Assembly (NCBI RefSeq): GCF_029227915.1
Contig: NC_079883.1
Coordinates: 6,200,001-6,264,000, forward strand
Direction: 5' to 3'
Source of the DNA: Hydractinia symbiolongicarpus
Lineage: Eukaryota; Cnidaria; Hydrozoa; Anthoathecata; Hydractiniidae
DNA: 64,000 nucleotides
Positions 22,318 to 32,636 of this stretch are shown piece after piece (the first letter of the stretch is position 1; every line of letters starts with the position of its first letter). Made by a program: the position numbers and the translations under genes. The notes beneath the pieces are model-generated. The model ran no database searches and had not been told where the DNA came from. It saw only the letters and a program-made list of their open reading frames with translations.

Positions 22318-22557
22318 TTTACAAAATTAGACAAATGAAATGAAGTTTAATTAAAATAATAATTTAGCTCTGATCTAAGTATTCAAGTGAGATTCGGCTT
22401 CCGTAAATTTCCTGCTTTAAAGACCCATTGTGAAGGCCAAAATAGTGAATAATAGTGCTAAAGGTGTTAGGGGAGTGGTGGTGGGCACTTGAATACTTAG
22501 ATCAGAGCTAAATTATTATTTTAATTAAACTTCATTTCATTTGTCTAATTTTGTAAA
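22318..22557. repeat. 72-bp perfect inverted repeat, DIRS-related mini element
   Basis: Arms 22318-22389 and 22486-22557 are perfect reverse complements around a 96-nt loop. From about 22357, and on into the loop, the sequence matches the first 60 or so bp of the adjacent DIRS element's 5' end (AATAATAATTTAGC, CTGATC, AAGTATTCAA, GATTCGGCTTCCGTAAATTT). It therefore looks like a tiny non-autonomous relative with its own inverted ends. The outer halves of the arms (ACAAAATTAGACAAATGAAA) are also inverted and abut the large element. Confidence 0.8.
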
Positions 22558-22781
22558 TAATAATTTAGCCTCTGATCGTAAGTATTCAAATGAGATTTCA
22601 AAGCCACCTATTTTGGATTCAACAAACAGTTTAGTAAAAACTGGGCAAGGACCAGTATATGATTAAACAGAACTACATATTTATGGTTTGTCTGTTATGA
22701 CTCCTGGCAATGCCACATTGTACCATAACGGTACATGTCTATTACATATATATATACAAAATCTAACGCAAGCAAATGTGT

Positions 22782-25523
22782 TCATAAACATTTAAGAAGT
22801 TCGTTTCCAAAGTTCTTGCTTATGGGCAATTTGTAATGTTTTGCAAACGTGCTAGTGCCTCTCCAGCCTGCCGCCTTTGCGATTGTCTTCATAGGTACGC
22901 CTATGTCCTCTGCCTTGCTGGTAGACGCACTCCTTGTAGAGTGGGTGCTGAACGTCTTAATATCGATGCCAGCCAAGCCTAAGAAAGTTTTAACGTACTT
23001 TGCAATGGTGGTGATTCCGATAGGTTTATGGGGATATGCATAGGAGAGAAGTAGTTCCCTTGGTTGGTTTTCGAGGTTCTCTCGTATAAGGTCTGTCCTC
23101 CTCAGGTATTCATCTAGGCAGTGGACTATACATATCCGGTTATCGAGGTGGTACTTCTCGAATTGCAGAGGTTCCTGATGTTTGCCTGGTTTTGTTGTCT
23201 TCATGATTGTAGAGATGTAGAAAGTGTACATATCTGAAGAGCGATGACAAAAGTTAACCTTTAGGGCACCTATTGTCTGGGCTCTCTGGCCACTCAGGAG
23301 GCACAACAAGGTGGCTAGTTTTTTCGTTAGTAACTCTAACTCCAGGTGCTGGTTACCAGGCAAGGTTGTCATATAGTTTAATACTACATCAGGGTCATAT
23401 ATCACAGTGTGTTTTGGTAGGGAAGGACGTAGCTTGAAAACTCCCTTGATTAGTCTGCTAACGTCCTCGTTCTTACCAAAGCTTGTTCCTGCATCCTTTG
23501 GTAATACAGCTGACAGGGCTGACCTTGCCGCTGCGATGTAACCATAACTTGCCTTTTCTACGTGGAAAAGGAAAGCAAGGAAGTCCATACCTTGTTTATG
23601 ACTAGCCCCATAAGGTTCTGGGATTTTTTCACTTTTACAAAACTTCAGCCATTTCCTTAAATAGAGATTATAGCTGGATTGGGTTTTTTCTGACCACGAT
23701 GCAGTGAGCAGTTGTTTAAGATCGTCAGAACATGACTGTTTTAGGTTTATTGCCTCCCTGAGACAATTGCTATCCGAAGACTTAGATTTGGGTGCAGTGG
23801 ATGAAAGACACTTGGTTGCTGTGGATCTAGGTAAAACAAGAATCTCTTTAATTATTAGTTCAGAATACCCTGTGAACCATGGTTGGTTAGGCCAGTCCGG
23901 AACTACCAGGATACCTACTGCCTTATCACTATGGATCTTTTGAATTACCTGGGGAAGGCAGGCGAAGGGTGGAAAGGCATAAAACGAGATATTGTGCCAA
24001 TCCTCAGTAAACGAGTTTACTCCGATGCAGTTGGGATCAGGTCGATATGAGAAGAAGGCAGGTAACTGCGTGTTTATTCTACTCGCGAAGAGGTCTGTTT
24101 CTGGACGGAAGTCCAGTTCGTTCAGCGCATAGCGGAATGTTGATTTGTTTAACATCCATTCTGTTCTTGTCTCCTGTTGTCGCGACTCTCTGTCTGCTTC
24201 TACGTTAAGAATGCCAGGGAGATGTGTAGCGACTATCCAATTATTTTTGCTTATTGCCCATTCCCAAATGCTATGTGTAATCTTATCCATTGGGATAGAT
24301 TTTACGCTACCCATTTTGTTTACACAGGCTACTGCTGAAGTGTTATCCATCTTTAGCAATATGTTAGTGTTTGCAGTATGGTTGCAAAGAGCCTGTAGTC
24401 CAAAGAATGCTGCCATTAGTTTTAGGACATTTATGTGGTGTTCCTGCTCCAGAGATGAAAACTCACCCCCTGTGTGGGTTTGTGTCATTGACGCTCCCCA
24501 ACCTCTTGTTGAGGCATCCGTGGATATAATGATCTGAGGGTTGCCTCGAACTATTGGGGCTATGCTACCCCATAAATTATTCTTCCACCAAGATATGTCA
24601 CCCATGGCAGTAGGGGTTAATGTGATCTGCACATCGAAGTTTCCGGCGCTCTTTTTTAAGGACTCAATTTTTAGTCTTTCGGTAGATCTGTAGTAGAGTC
24701 TACCGTGTGGTACCCCAATAAGGCTGCTGGTAAACTTACCAATTAATCGCGCTAGAGTTCTTATTGTTATCTTCTCTCTCTGTGTCACTGCTTGACACAG
24801 ATCGATTATGGCTGCCTTCTTTTTGGGGGTGAGAGCGACAGTCATATTCACTGTATCGATGACGAATCCAAGGAATTCCAAAACTTGTTTTGGTTCGAAC
24901 TCGGATTTGTCTGGGTGGACCGTAAATCCCAGTGAATCTAACAAAACAACGGTTTTGTGTACGTTATTGCAGCACTGTTGTTTACTGACGTTCATAGTGA
25001 TCAAGTCGTCAATGTAGTCAGCAATGGTGACCTGTTCCTTCCTTAATTTAGATAAGGGTGGTTTCATTATCTTGGTGAATTTACGAGGTCCTTCTGTATA
25101 GCCGAAGGGGAGTACCAGGAACACGTATACCTTACCCTCATGTTCGAATTTTAGGAGCTTCTGGCTTTCTTTGTGTATTGGTATGCTATAGTATGCATCC
25201 TTGATATCAAGTTTGGCCAAATACATGTCCTTTTGGATTAATCGAAGAATGGACGTTAAGGTTTGCATCTTAAACTTTCTTTTCTCAATGTGTACATTGA
25301 GTTTTTTGAGGTTTAGGATGAGCCTGAACCCCCCGTCTGATTTCTCGGTGACGAATATGGGTGAGATAAAGTCGCCTGGTTCGCGACTGCTCAACCTTAT
25401 TACACCTTTCCCCAAAAGGCTTTGTATTTCTTCGTCAATGAAAAGTTTCTTTTTTCTATCTAGGGGGTATGTCCGATATGGGGTTTGGGGCATCTCGTTT
25501 ACTGGAATTTGCAAACCAGACAC
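22782..25523 (-). CDS. DIRS ORF2: reverse transcriptase, RNase H, tyrosine recombinase
   Basis: Counting from a GTG at 25523 the frame gives 913 residues. RT: LAKLDIKDAYYSIP (residues 103-116), FLVLPFGYTEGP and the catalytic YIDD at 170-173. RNase H: STDASTRGWGAS (Asp about 336), with a later MDNTSAV block and an LPGILNVEAD block. Tyrosine recombinase at the C-terminus: Arg in LLSGQRAQ, H-x-x-R as THSTRSA (His 861, Arg 864) and the nucleophile in HYKLP (Tyr 897). The open frame continues upstream past 25523 without an ATG that I found and overlaps the end of ORF1 by 70 nt or more, so ORF2 may be made by frameshifting or non-AUG initiation. The protein copies the element RNA and integrates the circular DNA product by recombination. 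Confidence 0.88.
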   Translation of the reverse strand: MSGLQIPVNEMPQTPYRTYPLDRKKKLFIDEEIQSLLGKGVIRLSSREPGDFISPIFVTEKSDGGFRLILNLKKLNVHIEKRKFKMQTLTSILRLIQKDMYLAKLDIKDAYYSIPIHKESQKLLKFEHEGKVYVFLVLPFGYTEGPRKFTKIMKPPLSKLRKEQVTIADYIDDLITMNVSKQQCCNNVHKTVVLLDSLGFTVHPDKSEFEPKQVLEFLGFVIDTVNMTVALTPKKKAAIIDLCQAVTQREKITIRTLARLIGKFTSSLIGVPHGRLYYRSTERLKIESLKKSAGNFDVQITLTPTAMGDISWWKNNLWGSIAPIVRGNPQIIISTDASTRGWGASMTQTHTGGEFSSLEQEHHINVLKLMAAFFGLQALCNHTANTNILLKMDNTSAVACVNKMGSVKSIPMDKITHSIWEWAISKNNWIVATHLPGILNVEADRESRQQETRTEWMLNKSTFRYALNELDFRPETDLFASRINTQLPAFFSYRPDPNCIGVNSFTEDWHNISFYAFPPFACLPQVIQKIHSDKAVGILVVPDWPNQPWFTGYSELIIKEILVLPRSTATKCLSSTAPKSKSSDSNCLREAINLKQSCSDDLKQLLTASWSEKTQSSYNLYLRKWLKFCKSEKIPEPYGASHKQGMDFLAFLFHVEKASYGYIAAARSALSAVLPKDAGTSFGKNEDVSRLIKGVFKLRPSLPKHTVIYDPDVVLNYMTTLPGNQHLELELLTKKLATLLCLLSGQRAQTIGALKVNFCHRSSDMYTFYISTIMKTTKPGKHQEPLQFEKYHLDNRICIVHCLDEYLRRTDLIRENLENQPRELLLSYAYPHKPIGITTIAKYVKTFLGLAGIDIKTFSTHSTRSASTSKAEDIGVPMKTIAKAAGWRGTSTFAKHYKLPISKNFGNELLKCL

Positions 25524-25657
25524 TGTCTGGAGGATCTCCCTATCGGTAGTTATGTCTTTCCACTGATCAAAATGAAACCTGAGAGAACCGGGTTTAAAAT
25601 ATTTGACTTTTGACCTTAGAAAAGCTTTTAGGGTCTCAGTATCGCTTACCTCAGGGA

Positions 25658-26821
25658 TTAATTTTTCCTGTTGGTGTGCTTGGAAAAGTTGCTGTTGTGG
25701 CTGCGGTACGGTTTCTTTGATTGGGATTGCCCATTGTGGTAGTTGGCCCTCTTTTGGGGCTTGTAAGAGGGCCCTTTGTTTGATGAAGGCTCGAATCTTC
25801 TTTTTTGGCCTCTTTCCAGGAGTGATTTGAGCTGGTTCTCCTTTTTCAGCTTCTCAAGCCTTTCGCAGACGGAGGAACCAAACAGCCATTCGGAATCCTC
25901 TTCCACTTCTGTAGCTAAGGCTACGTACTCTTTTGGCAAGGAAGGCTTAATTAAGTCTCGCCTGACCTGATTTAGCAGCTGGGAGGTCTTACCAGCGAGG
26001 GTCATGGCGTCCTTAAGGTCGTTTAACGGACCCTTTGTGTCTGCGTTGGCATCACCGGATTTCTCCACCAACGTAGATGAAGCTTTCAGAAGCATAGCAA
26101 CCGACGCTGAGTGCATGTTTTGGATGTCCTGCATCTTAACGTCAGTGGACCTGTGAAAATTGGAAAGTGTTTTCCAAATTTCGGTGTTTGTTCTCTTTGG
26201 GAGTAGAAAGTTGCAGTTTGATGGAATTGCTGCCGTTTCTAACTTCCGCTTGAGAACATCACCCTTGAGCCTTTTTTGCCAAAACACTTTGGCAGCACAT
26301 GCCACTGATGACGTGACCTCTGGTCCCGAGGCCTTGCTGTCCTCTTCATAGTCATCAGTGGACTGTTGCCAGTACTCTTGGGCTGGCTCTTTGGTACCCT
26401 TTTTAGAATGCTCTGGTGCTTCATCTTTGGAAGAAGGCGATTCTGAGCGCGTGGATCTAAACCAGAGGTTTGAACCAGTGATAGATATTCTTTCTTCCTC
26501 CTGTTGGGTACTGGATTTGCTAGCCAGAGTTCCATCTGGAACATTGGGGCTAGGATTAAGACTAGACCGGGTCCCCTCTGGGACAATAGGGTCTGTCAGG
26601 TGGCTAAGTCTTGCCATAAAGGTGTTCATGCTGGCCAGTGTGTCGTGTATTCGACTTAGTTCGGCCTTTTGTCGCTCGGATACGATGGATACGACTTGGT
26701 CTACGATACCTGTGCAGTCCACGGGGATAGGAACAGGGTGTTCGGGGTCCTGTAAGGGGAAGTCATGGTCGCCATTTTTGCTGTGCTGTGGGAGCATGGG
26801 ATCGTCGCTTTCGTGTTGCAT
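25658..26821 (-). CDS. DIRS ORF1, Gag-like protein
   Basis: A 387-residue frame from an ATG at 26821, 206 bp inside the 5' inverted repeat. Charged, serine/proline-rich N-terminal half, then a helical middle and a strongly basic, asparagine/glutamine-rich C-terminus suited to RNA binding. No zinc knuckle is visible, which is usual for DIRS. Its position ahead of the RT frame makes it the structural (Gag-like) protein. Its 3' end overlaps the open ORF2 frame. A shorter frame at 26239-26586 is a shadow. Confidence 0.75.
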   Translation of the reverse strand: MQHESDDPMLPQHSKNGDHDFPLQDPEHPVPIPVDCTGIVDQVVSIVSERQKAELSRIHDTLASMNTFMARLSHLTDPIVPEGTRSSLNPSPNVPDGTLASKSSTQQEEERISITGSNLWFRSTRSESPSSKDEAPEHSKKGTKEPAQEYWQQSTDDYEEDSKASGPEVTSSVACAAKVFWQKRLKGDVLKRKLETAAIPSNCNFLLPKRTNTEIWKTLSNFHRSTDVKMQDIQNMHSASVAMLLKASSTLVEKSGDANADTKGPLNDLKDAMTLAGKTSQLLNQVRRDLIKPSLPKEYVALATEVEEDSEWLFGSSVCERLEKLKKENQLKSLLERGQKRRFEPSSNKGPSYKPQKRANYHNGQSQSKKPYRSHNSNFSKHTNRKN

Positions 26822-27068
26822 TATTCTTAAACTGAATAATTAGTAAAAAGAATAAACACTAGAGGAATTATCCTAACCTAACACCAGCACTATAAACTCA
26901 TTTAGTTTATATCACTTAGCTATGTATCAATACAAAAGATACCTAAACGTGTCTACTCGAGCACTTGGCACTTCACGTCCGTTCACATTTGTTTACGAAA
27001 TCGAAAGAGGAAATTTACGGAAGCCGAATCTCATTTGAATACTTACGATCAGAGGCTAAATTATTATT

Positions 27069-27776
27069 ACACACTTCGCGTCTACCATATTGCTTGCTCT
27101 CAAAGAAATTGCCATTGGATACAGTTCCGAGAACTTTTGGCAGCAAGGTAACGATGGACGTCAACATGAACATATTTACATAACTTACACTACGTTTTTA
27201 AAATAATATATTTCATAGAATGTCTTATACAATGATTTCATAAGTCATGGTACACATAAAAAAGAAATTTAATCGAATTGTCATAGAAATGTTTTTGTTC
27301 TTTGCTTACATTCACACTGCTTCCCCCCGTAAACGAATTTTGGAAAACATTGTTAATATACGGCAGCCGAGAATTTCAATGGCGGCAAAATATCAAAACA
27401 CCATTCGTCTCATCCTGAATAAGTTTTTTCATTTTGGTAATGTTACTGCTTCCACTTCTACTGTGTATTAATTTTAGCATGTCAGCCAACAGCAGAGGGT
27501 ACAAAATTGATACTATTCCAAAGCTAGAAACATCCTACGTCCCAACCCAAACTAAAAATTGTCTGCAGTGTTGCATGCACTGTGTTCTGGTGTAGCACTT
27601 TAATTTATGGACAAACACATATAGCTAGCTACACCACGGATGCATTAATTATGAACAATAGACCACTGTAAATAAAGAAATCCAATGAAGCTTACATTGA
27701 TGGTTGCTAACCATTGTATTCTCTTGGTCGACCAAGTATAACATGATTTTTTTTAACCAATACACCTTTACGATAG
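27069..27776. other. Unassigned DNA between DIRS element and SINE
   Basis: No gene recognised. Two small plus-strand frames (26965-27183 overlapping the DIRS end, and 27247-27471) have no family resemblance. Confidence 0.4.
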
Positions 27777-28112
27777 ATAGATAGATGTGTATATTTTACA
27801 TGGCTAACCTCACTAATATCGAGGGATATACCCTGTCTATTATTTCCAGGAGGGGCCATCGCTTATTTATTGCTTATTTTGAGCTAAGCAGACCCAATTC
27901 ACAAATAGGGCCTGCGCTCTACTAGACAACTCTCGGTAACATCCAACGGCCCACACATGGAGTCAGCTCCCCAATTTCCCACACATGACTCAGGTTAACC
28001 TGAGGCTATGGTAAAATTAACTCGCCCATGTTGAATTGCCGTCAAGAAGAATCGAACCCCTGTCTCTTGCACAGAGTACAAGAGCTATAACCACTAATCT
28101 ATGGCGCCACAA
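27777..28112 (-). mobile_element. tRNA-derived SINE copy 2, with pol III boxes
   Basis: On the minus strand the 5' head reads like a tRNA: an A-box-like TAGATTAGTGGTTATAGC at 28084-28101 and a good B box, GGTTCGATTCT, at 28048-28058, about 30 nt apart. The body runs leftwards to a TCTATCTATC tail at 27777-27786. Copy 1 at 21.8-22.1 kb shares the body and tail region. No tRNA acceptor stem or normal cloverleaf is preserved, so this is a SINE and not a tRNA gene. Confidence 0.75.
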
Positions 28113-29269
28113 TATAATTCAGTTGTACATATGTTCCTACGGCTCTCCATTGTTTTACAATATCGGAAGAAAGGAGGTAAAAAACATGTTTTTATAAGTG
28201 TTTGTTAGAGATGAAATCATGTTTTCTCCAGTTTTTTATCTTCCTTCGTATCAATTTCTTTCAAATTTTTAAGAAACGTTAATAATAATAAGATACAACT
28301 TATATGTACTTTTCATTAAAAACACAATGCAGCAAGAAAAGAACGTGTTTTCTCCTTGATAAACTATTATAAAAGTGCAATGTTTACCTCCCCCAATCGC
28401 AAAATGGACTGTGATGGAGTGTTGGTTTTCTCAAACTATCGTAAAGGTATATTACATGTCCCCATTTTTTGATTTAAGGAAAAAAATGCCATTTATGCGG
28501 TAAGCTCTTTATAAATAGGGGTGAATTTCTCATAAATCTTTTTTTTCTAACTTCAAACCAGACCTTTTGCTAATTCAGCTTTACTTTACTTCAGATACTT
28601 ATGGTTCTTGTTTAATCAAAGCTTCTTTTGTGAGAGTTTGACTGTGAAATCTGTGTTTTCCGTCAACCGAAAGTGGTGCCACAGGACATTACGACTGAAG
28701 GGAGAATAGTACATAGAAAACTATGAAAAGATGTCGCATTTGTTTTAATTGAAAAAGGCTTGCACTATAGTGTGACTTCTTTGTATTATGACCCTGGCTA
28801 TACATCTAAAAAAACTGATTTTCCTAAATTCTATCCCTGGCTTAATCAACTTTACATCAGACTTTTAACCCTGGAAAGTAAACATTACCACAAAAAAAGA
28901 TGGTGATTGGACTTGGTTTTTTGAGGTAGCTTGAAAGAAAATGAGAACCCAACTAGGCTATAAAAAGTCTAACTGAGTAAATTTCTTAATTTGACATGAT
29001 AGTGCCAAATACCTGGCTTACATCATCCAAACTCTTTTAGGATCTTAGACTAATTCTACAAACCTACCTTACCATTAAAACTACACACCTACCCTACCAT
29101 AAAAACCCTCAACTCTAAGTCACAGAATGTATTGTTCTATATGCTATCAGGCATAGTGGCTCCTTACAGTTTAGCTATAGGAGGAAGTGTTTGAGCTATG
29201 TGGGTTTTTTTGTCATACATAAAAGATGTGCTCAAAATCAGCATACCGCTGTCCAAATTGGCATAAAAT
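28113..29269. other. Unassigned AT-rich DNA
   Basis: No open frame, RNA gene or clear repeat recognised on either strand. Confidence 0.4.
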
Positions 29270-29482
29270 ATCATCATCAGCATCATCATCATCATTCTCG
29301 GCTTAACGTCCGCTTTCCATGCTAGCATGTGTTGGACAGGGTATATTAATGACCCTCTTCCAATCTGATCTAGACTGTGTTAGATCTAAATTCAACTTCC
29401 TCTGTATCAAGTCTGTCCTTATAACCTCCTGCCAAGTCTTTCTCGGTCTGCCTCTGGGCTTTTCTCCAGGAACTATCACGTC

Positions 29483-31006
29483 TCAGGCCTCATACAACCT
29501 ACCTTTTAACTCAATTGACAAGACTCTGCTAGTCAACAAAGGAAGTAACTCTCTGAACTTTTTCCAAGCAGAACCTATCCTGCAAGTAACACTTCTTCCA
29601 ACACCCCCTTCACTGCCCAACATGTCACCTAAGTAACAGAAGTTCTCAACTATCTCTAACGAGCCACTGTTGTACATCATTTAAGCTGGAAATACTTCAT
29701 TCTCTATAATCTCACCTTTGCAATGCTTGCATACAAACTGGATGTCAGCTCTTAACCTTCGACCAATACTACAGTACTTCTTATGTACCCAATGCTTGCA
29801 AGTCTGATCAAAAATTGAGTTACTACCAACCCCTTTACAGCAAACTCCACAAGGCCACTTTCCAACTACAAGGTCACACTTGGCTGCAATGCTACTAATC
29901 ATTCCTTTAGACTTTGCTGTGTTCACCCTTAGCCCTTTCTCTTCTAGTCCTTTCTTCCACTTCTCAAACTTTTCAACTAATTCTTCGATCCACTCTGCTA
30001 TGAGAACCAAATCATCTGCATACAATAACTCCCATGGACAACCTGTTCTGAACTCCATCGAAAGCGCTTCTAAGACTGGAACAAACAGCAAAGGTCTAAG
30101 TACAGAACCCTGATGTACACTAACATTGACACTAAATTAATCATTAAGTGAATCGTTAATCCTCACACGACTTTTAGCATTGCTGTACATAGACTGTACC
30201 ATCGTAACTAACCACTCATCCACACCTAATTTTCTCATAGCCCAACAAATAACTTTACGTGGCACTCTGTTAAAAGCTTTCTCTAAATCTACAAAGGCAA
30301 AATAGAGATTCTTTCTCTTTCCTAAATACTTTTCCTGAAGCTGTCTGAGTAAAAATATTGCATCTGTAGTGCCACACCCTGGAACAAAACCAAATTGCAT
30401 CTTATCTATGTCAATTCTTTGTCTGAGTAACTTATCAATCATTCTTTCAATAACTTTCATTACTTGATCAACCAACTTCAAACCTCTATAGTTACCTCTT
30501 TCTAATGCATCACCCTTGTCCTTGGAACAATTCACTATTACACTCGACTGCCACTCACTCGGAATAGCACCATCCTTTATAATCTGATTTGCAATACTTG
30601 TAATAAGCTCAACTCCAATATATCCAGATGCTTTTACTATCTCTGCAACAATACCTGATACTCCTGCAGCCTTGCCAATCTTCAATTTCCTAATAGCCTC
30701 CACTACCCATTCTGTCTTGATCTGCATAGCTGGCCCTTCTACAACATCATCATCAGACAAATTATCCTCATCCCAATCAAACTCAGTGTTAAGCAACCTC
30801 TGATAATAATTCTTCCAAGCTACCTTTTTCTTCTCCTCTGTGCTAGCCAAAACACCTTGATCATTACATATACACTTCTCACCTACAACATCTTGATTAG
30901 TCTTCTTCATTTGCTTTGCTATCTTGAATACCTCATTGTGATGGTCTTCCCTTCTTAACACATCTGCAAATCTGTTTCTCTCTGCTTCTGATTTTGCCTT
31001 ATACAT
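29483..31006 (-). pseudogene. LINE reverse transcriptase and C-terminus, broken
   Basis: RT motifs GKAAGVSGIVAE, NYRGLKL and FVDLEKAFNRVPR are visible from 31006 to 30137, then a stop, then LLYADDLVLIAE and the zinc finger from 30091. In this copy the finger is degraded (FDQTC and an extra residue before the next Cys), and the frame ends again at 29681 before CYLGDMLG. Confidence 0.75.
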
Positions 31007-31156
31007 TGCTGTACGAGCACGACGCTTAGCTTCTAAGTAAATATTTTTACTACTACCTGACTTCCACTCTTTCCAAAGTTTCCCCTTTTCCTATATACAC
31101 TGGTCAACCTCATTATTCCACCACCAGGTCTGTCTATGTCTAGCTGGTCCTTTCGT

Positions 31157-32086
31157 TTATCCACAGGTGTCATCAGAAGCTTCTAGAAGGCAATTCTTCA
31201 AAGTAGTCCAAGTATTTTCAACATTGTCACTATCACACTGACCATTGTGGGCTAACTGCTGAGCTTTTGCACTAAATTGTTTTGCTACAATCTCTTCCTT
31301 CAGCTTCCAGACTTTACGACGGGGCCTGTACTTTCCCTTGGCTTCTTTAACACTCTTCAAGATAATATCACAAACCCGCAACCTATGCTGGGAAACACAC
31401 TCTTCCCCCGATATAACTTTCACGTCCTTCACCACTTTCTTGTCTGACTTTCTAACCAAGAAGTAATCTATCTGTGTCTTACAGCCACCTGACTCATATG
31501 TTATCAGCCTACTCTGTCTCTTACTGAATGATGTGTTGCAAACCACCATGTCCGTTGCCATTTCAAACTCAAGCAATCTCTCCCCTGCCTTATTTCTACT
31601 CCTAAATCCATAGCCTCCATGCACACCTCTATAACCTTCAGATGACTTCCCAACATGACCATTTAAGTCACCGCCCACCATGACAAGTTCAGTGTCTCCA
31701 AACTTTGATGTGACTGCTATTAACTCATCATAAAACTTATCTTTATCTTCCTCACTGAGTCCACACTGTGGAGCATAAACTGACAGGAACGTAACAATCA
31801 TATTACATATCAAAAACTTTTTCACTATAATACGACTATTAACACGCATAACATCTATTACTTTTTCTACCCACTTCTCTGCAACGAATATGCCAACTTC
31901 TCCATATCCATCACTATTACCAATCCAAAAAAGCTTATACCTTGCCCTCCTACCTTCCACAAATCTCACTGAAGCTCCTCTCCACCTGACTTCCTGAACT
32001 CAACACATATCAACAGATCTACGTTCTAACATTTCAACTACTTCACCTGCTGTACCTCTCAGAGTACCAACGTTTACACTAGCCAT
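31157..32086 (-). pseudogene. LINE endonuclease domain, broken
   Basis: APE-type endonuclease start (MASVNVGTLRG) from 32086, interrupted by TGA where a Cys codon is expected near 32000. It then reads through from 31969 with GEVGIFVAEKW, SVYAPQCGLSEED, MVGGDLNGHVGK (the Asp of DFNGH-type motifs is kept but the next residue is Leu) and CKTQIDYFLVRKSDKK. Confidence 0.75.
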
Positions 32087-32110
32087 CCTCAATCTAGTGT
32101 TATCTACCTT

Positions 32111-32636
32111 GTGAGTATTAGTCAAATAGAATGATATCTACCTAAAGGGAATTAATTTTAACAAGAAAATTATTTTAATTTTTACAAAGTAGTCCTAACA
32201 TTTTGCAAGAATAAAAAAATTGTGAATATCAATAAAACATAAATTAATGCCATATTGTTCCTCCATTTATACCGTTTTTGAAGGCCTTGAAGCATAAAAT
32301 AAAGACTGTCAAAGTTAAAGTTCACATATGAATTATATGTAGTTCCTGGTAAATCAGAAGAAAAAAATTAGTGTAAATTGTTACACTAAAAGGAGAAAAA
32401 TCCAGATTTTGCGGGAATCAATTTTCGCGAAATTGACAAAAACTTGAGAAATTCTTAAAAATTTATTCCCACAAAAACTAATTCCTTAATCAGGTAACAA
32501 CTCAATTTAACATTTGAACTAACTAATGAACATGTCCTTATGCCAAGATTTTCTGTTTTGTTTAGAGACCTTATCATACATTGAAAACATAAAACTATTC
32601 TATATTGTTTTTGAAAATAATGGGTAGCAAACAAAA
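32111..32636. other. Upstream region of TALPID3
   Basis: About 0.5 kb of AT-rich sequence between the LINE copy and the putative first TALPID3 exon. It should hold the promoter and 5'UTR. I find no X-box or CRE palindrome here, in contrast to intron 9. Confidence 0.35.

Larger units (their letters stand above)
22556..27068 (-). mobile_element. DIRS-type tyrosine-recombinase retrotransposon, structurally complete
   Basis: A 4.5-kb element bounded by 42-bp inverted repeats (22556-22597 and 27027-27068, both beginning AATAATAATTTAGCCTCTG when read inward). It encodes, on the minus strand, a Gag-like ORF1 and an RT-RNase H-tyrosine recombinase ORF2. Neither frame contains a stop or frameshift that I can see. 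Inverted ends, no LTRs and a tyrosine recombinase in place of a DDE integrase define DIRS-like elements. I see no methyltransferase domain. An intact coding capacity suggests a recent insertion. Confidence 0.88.
29270..32110 (-). mobile_element. Longest LINE copy, minus strand, decayed
   Basis: The fullest copy of the family also seen at 18.1-21.0 kb and 61.2-62.6 kb. It runs on the minus strand from about 32110 to a CATCATCATC tail (plus-strand view) near 29270. It includes the start of the endonuclease: ATG at 32086, a VNVGTLRGTAGEVVEML block. Multiple lesions break it: a stop near 32000, stops around 31100-31160, a stop near 30136, and a deletion that removes part of the C-terminal region near 29480. 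The 3' palindrome near 29317-29330 has one mismatch. Confidence 0.85.

Noticed and set aside
23704-26843. Several plus-strand open frames of 60-160 codons
   Set aside because: They are antisense shadows of the DIRS ORF1 and ORF2.
28048-28101. tRNA gene suggested by A and B boxes
   Set aside because: No acceptor stem or proper cloverleaf, and a second diverged copy with the same non-tRNA body exists, so it is a SINE.
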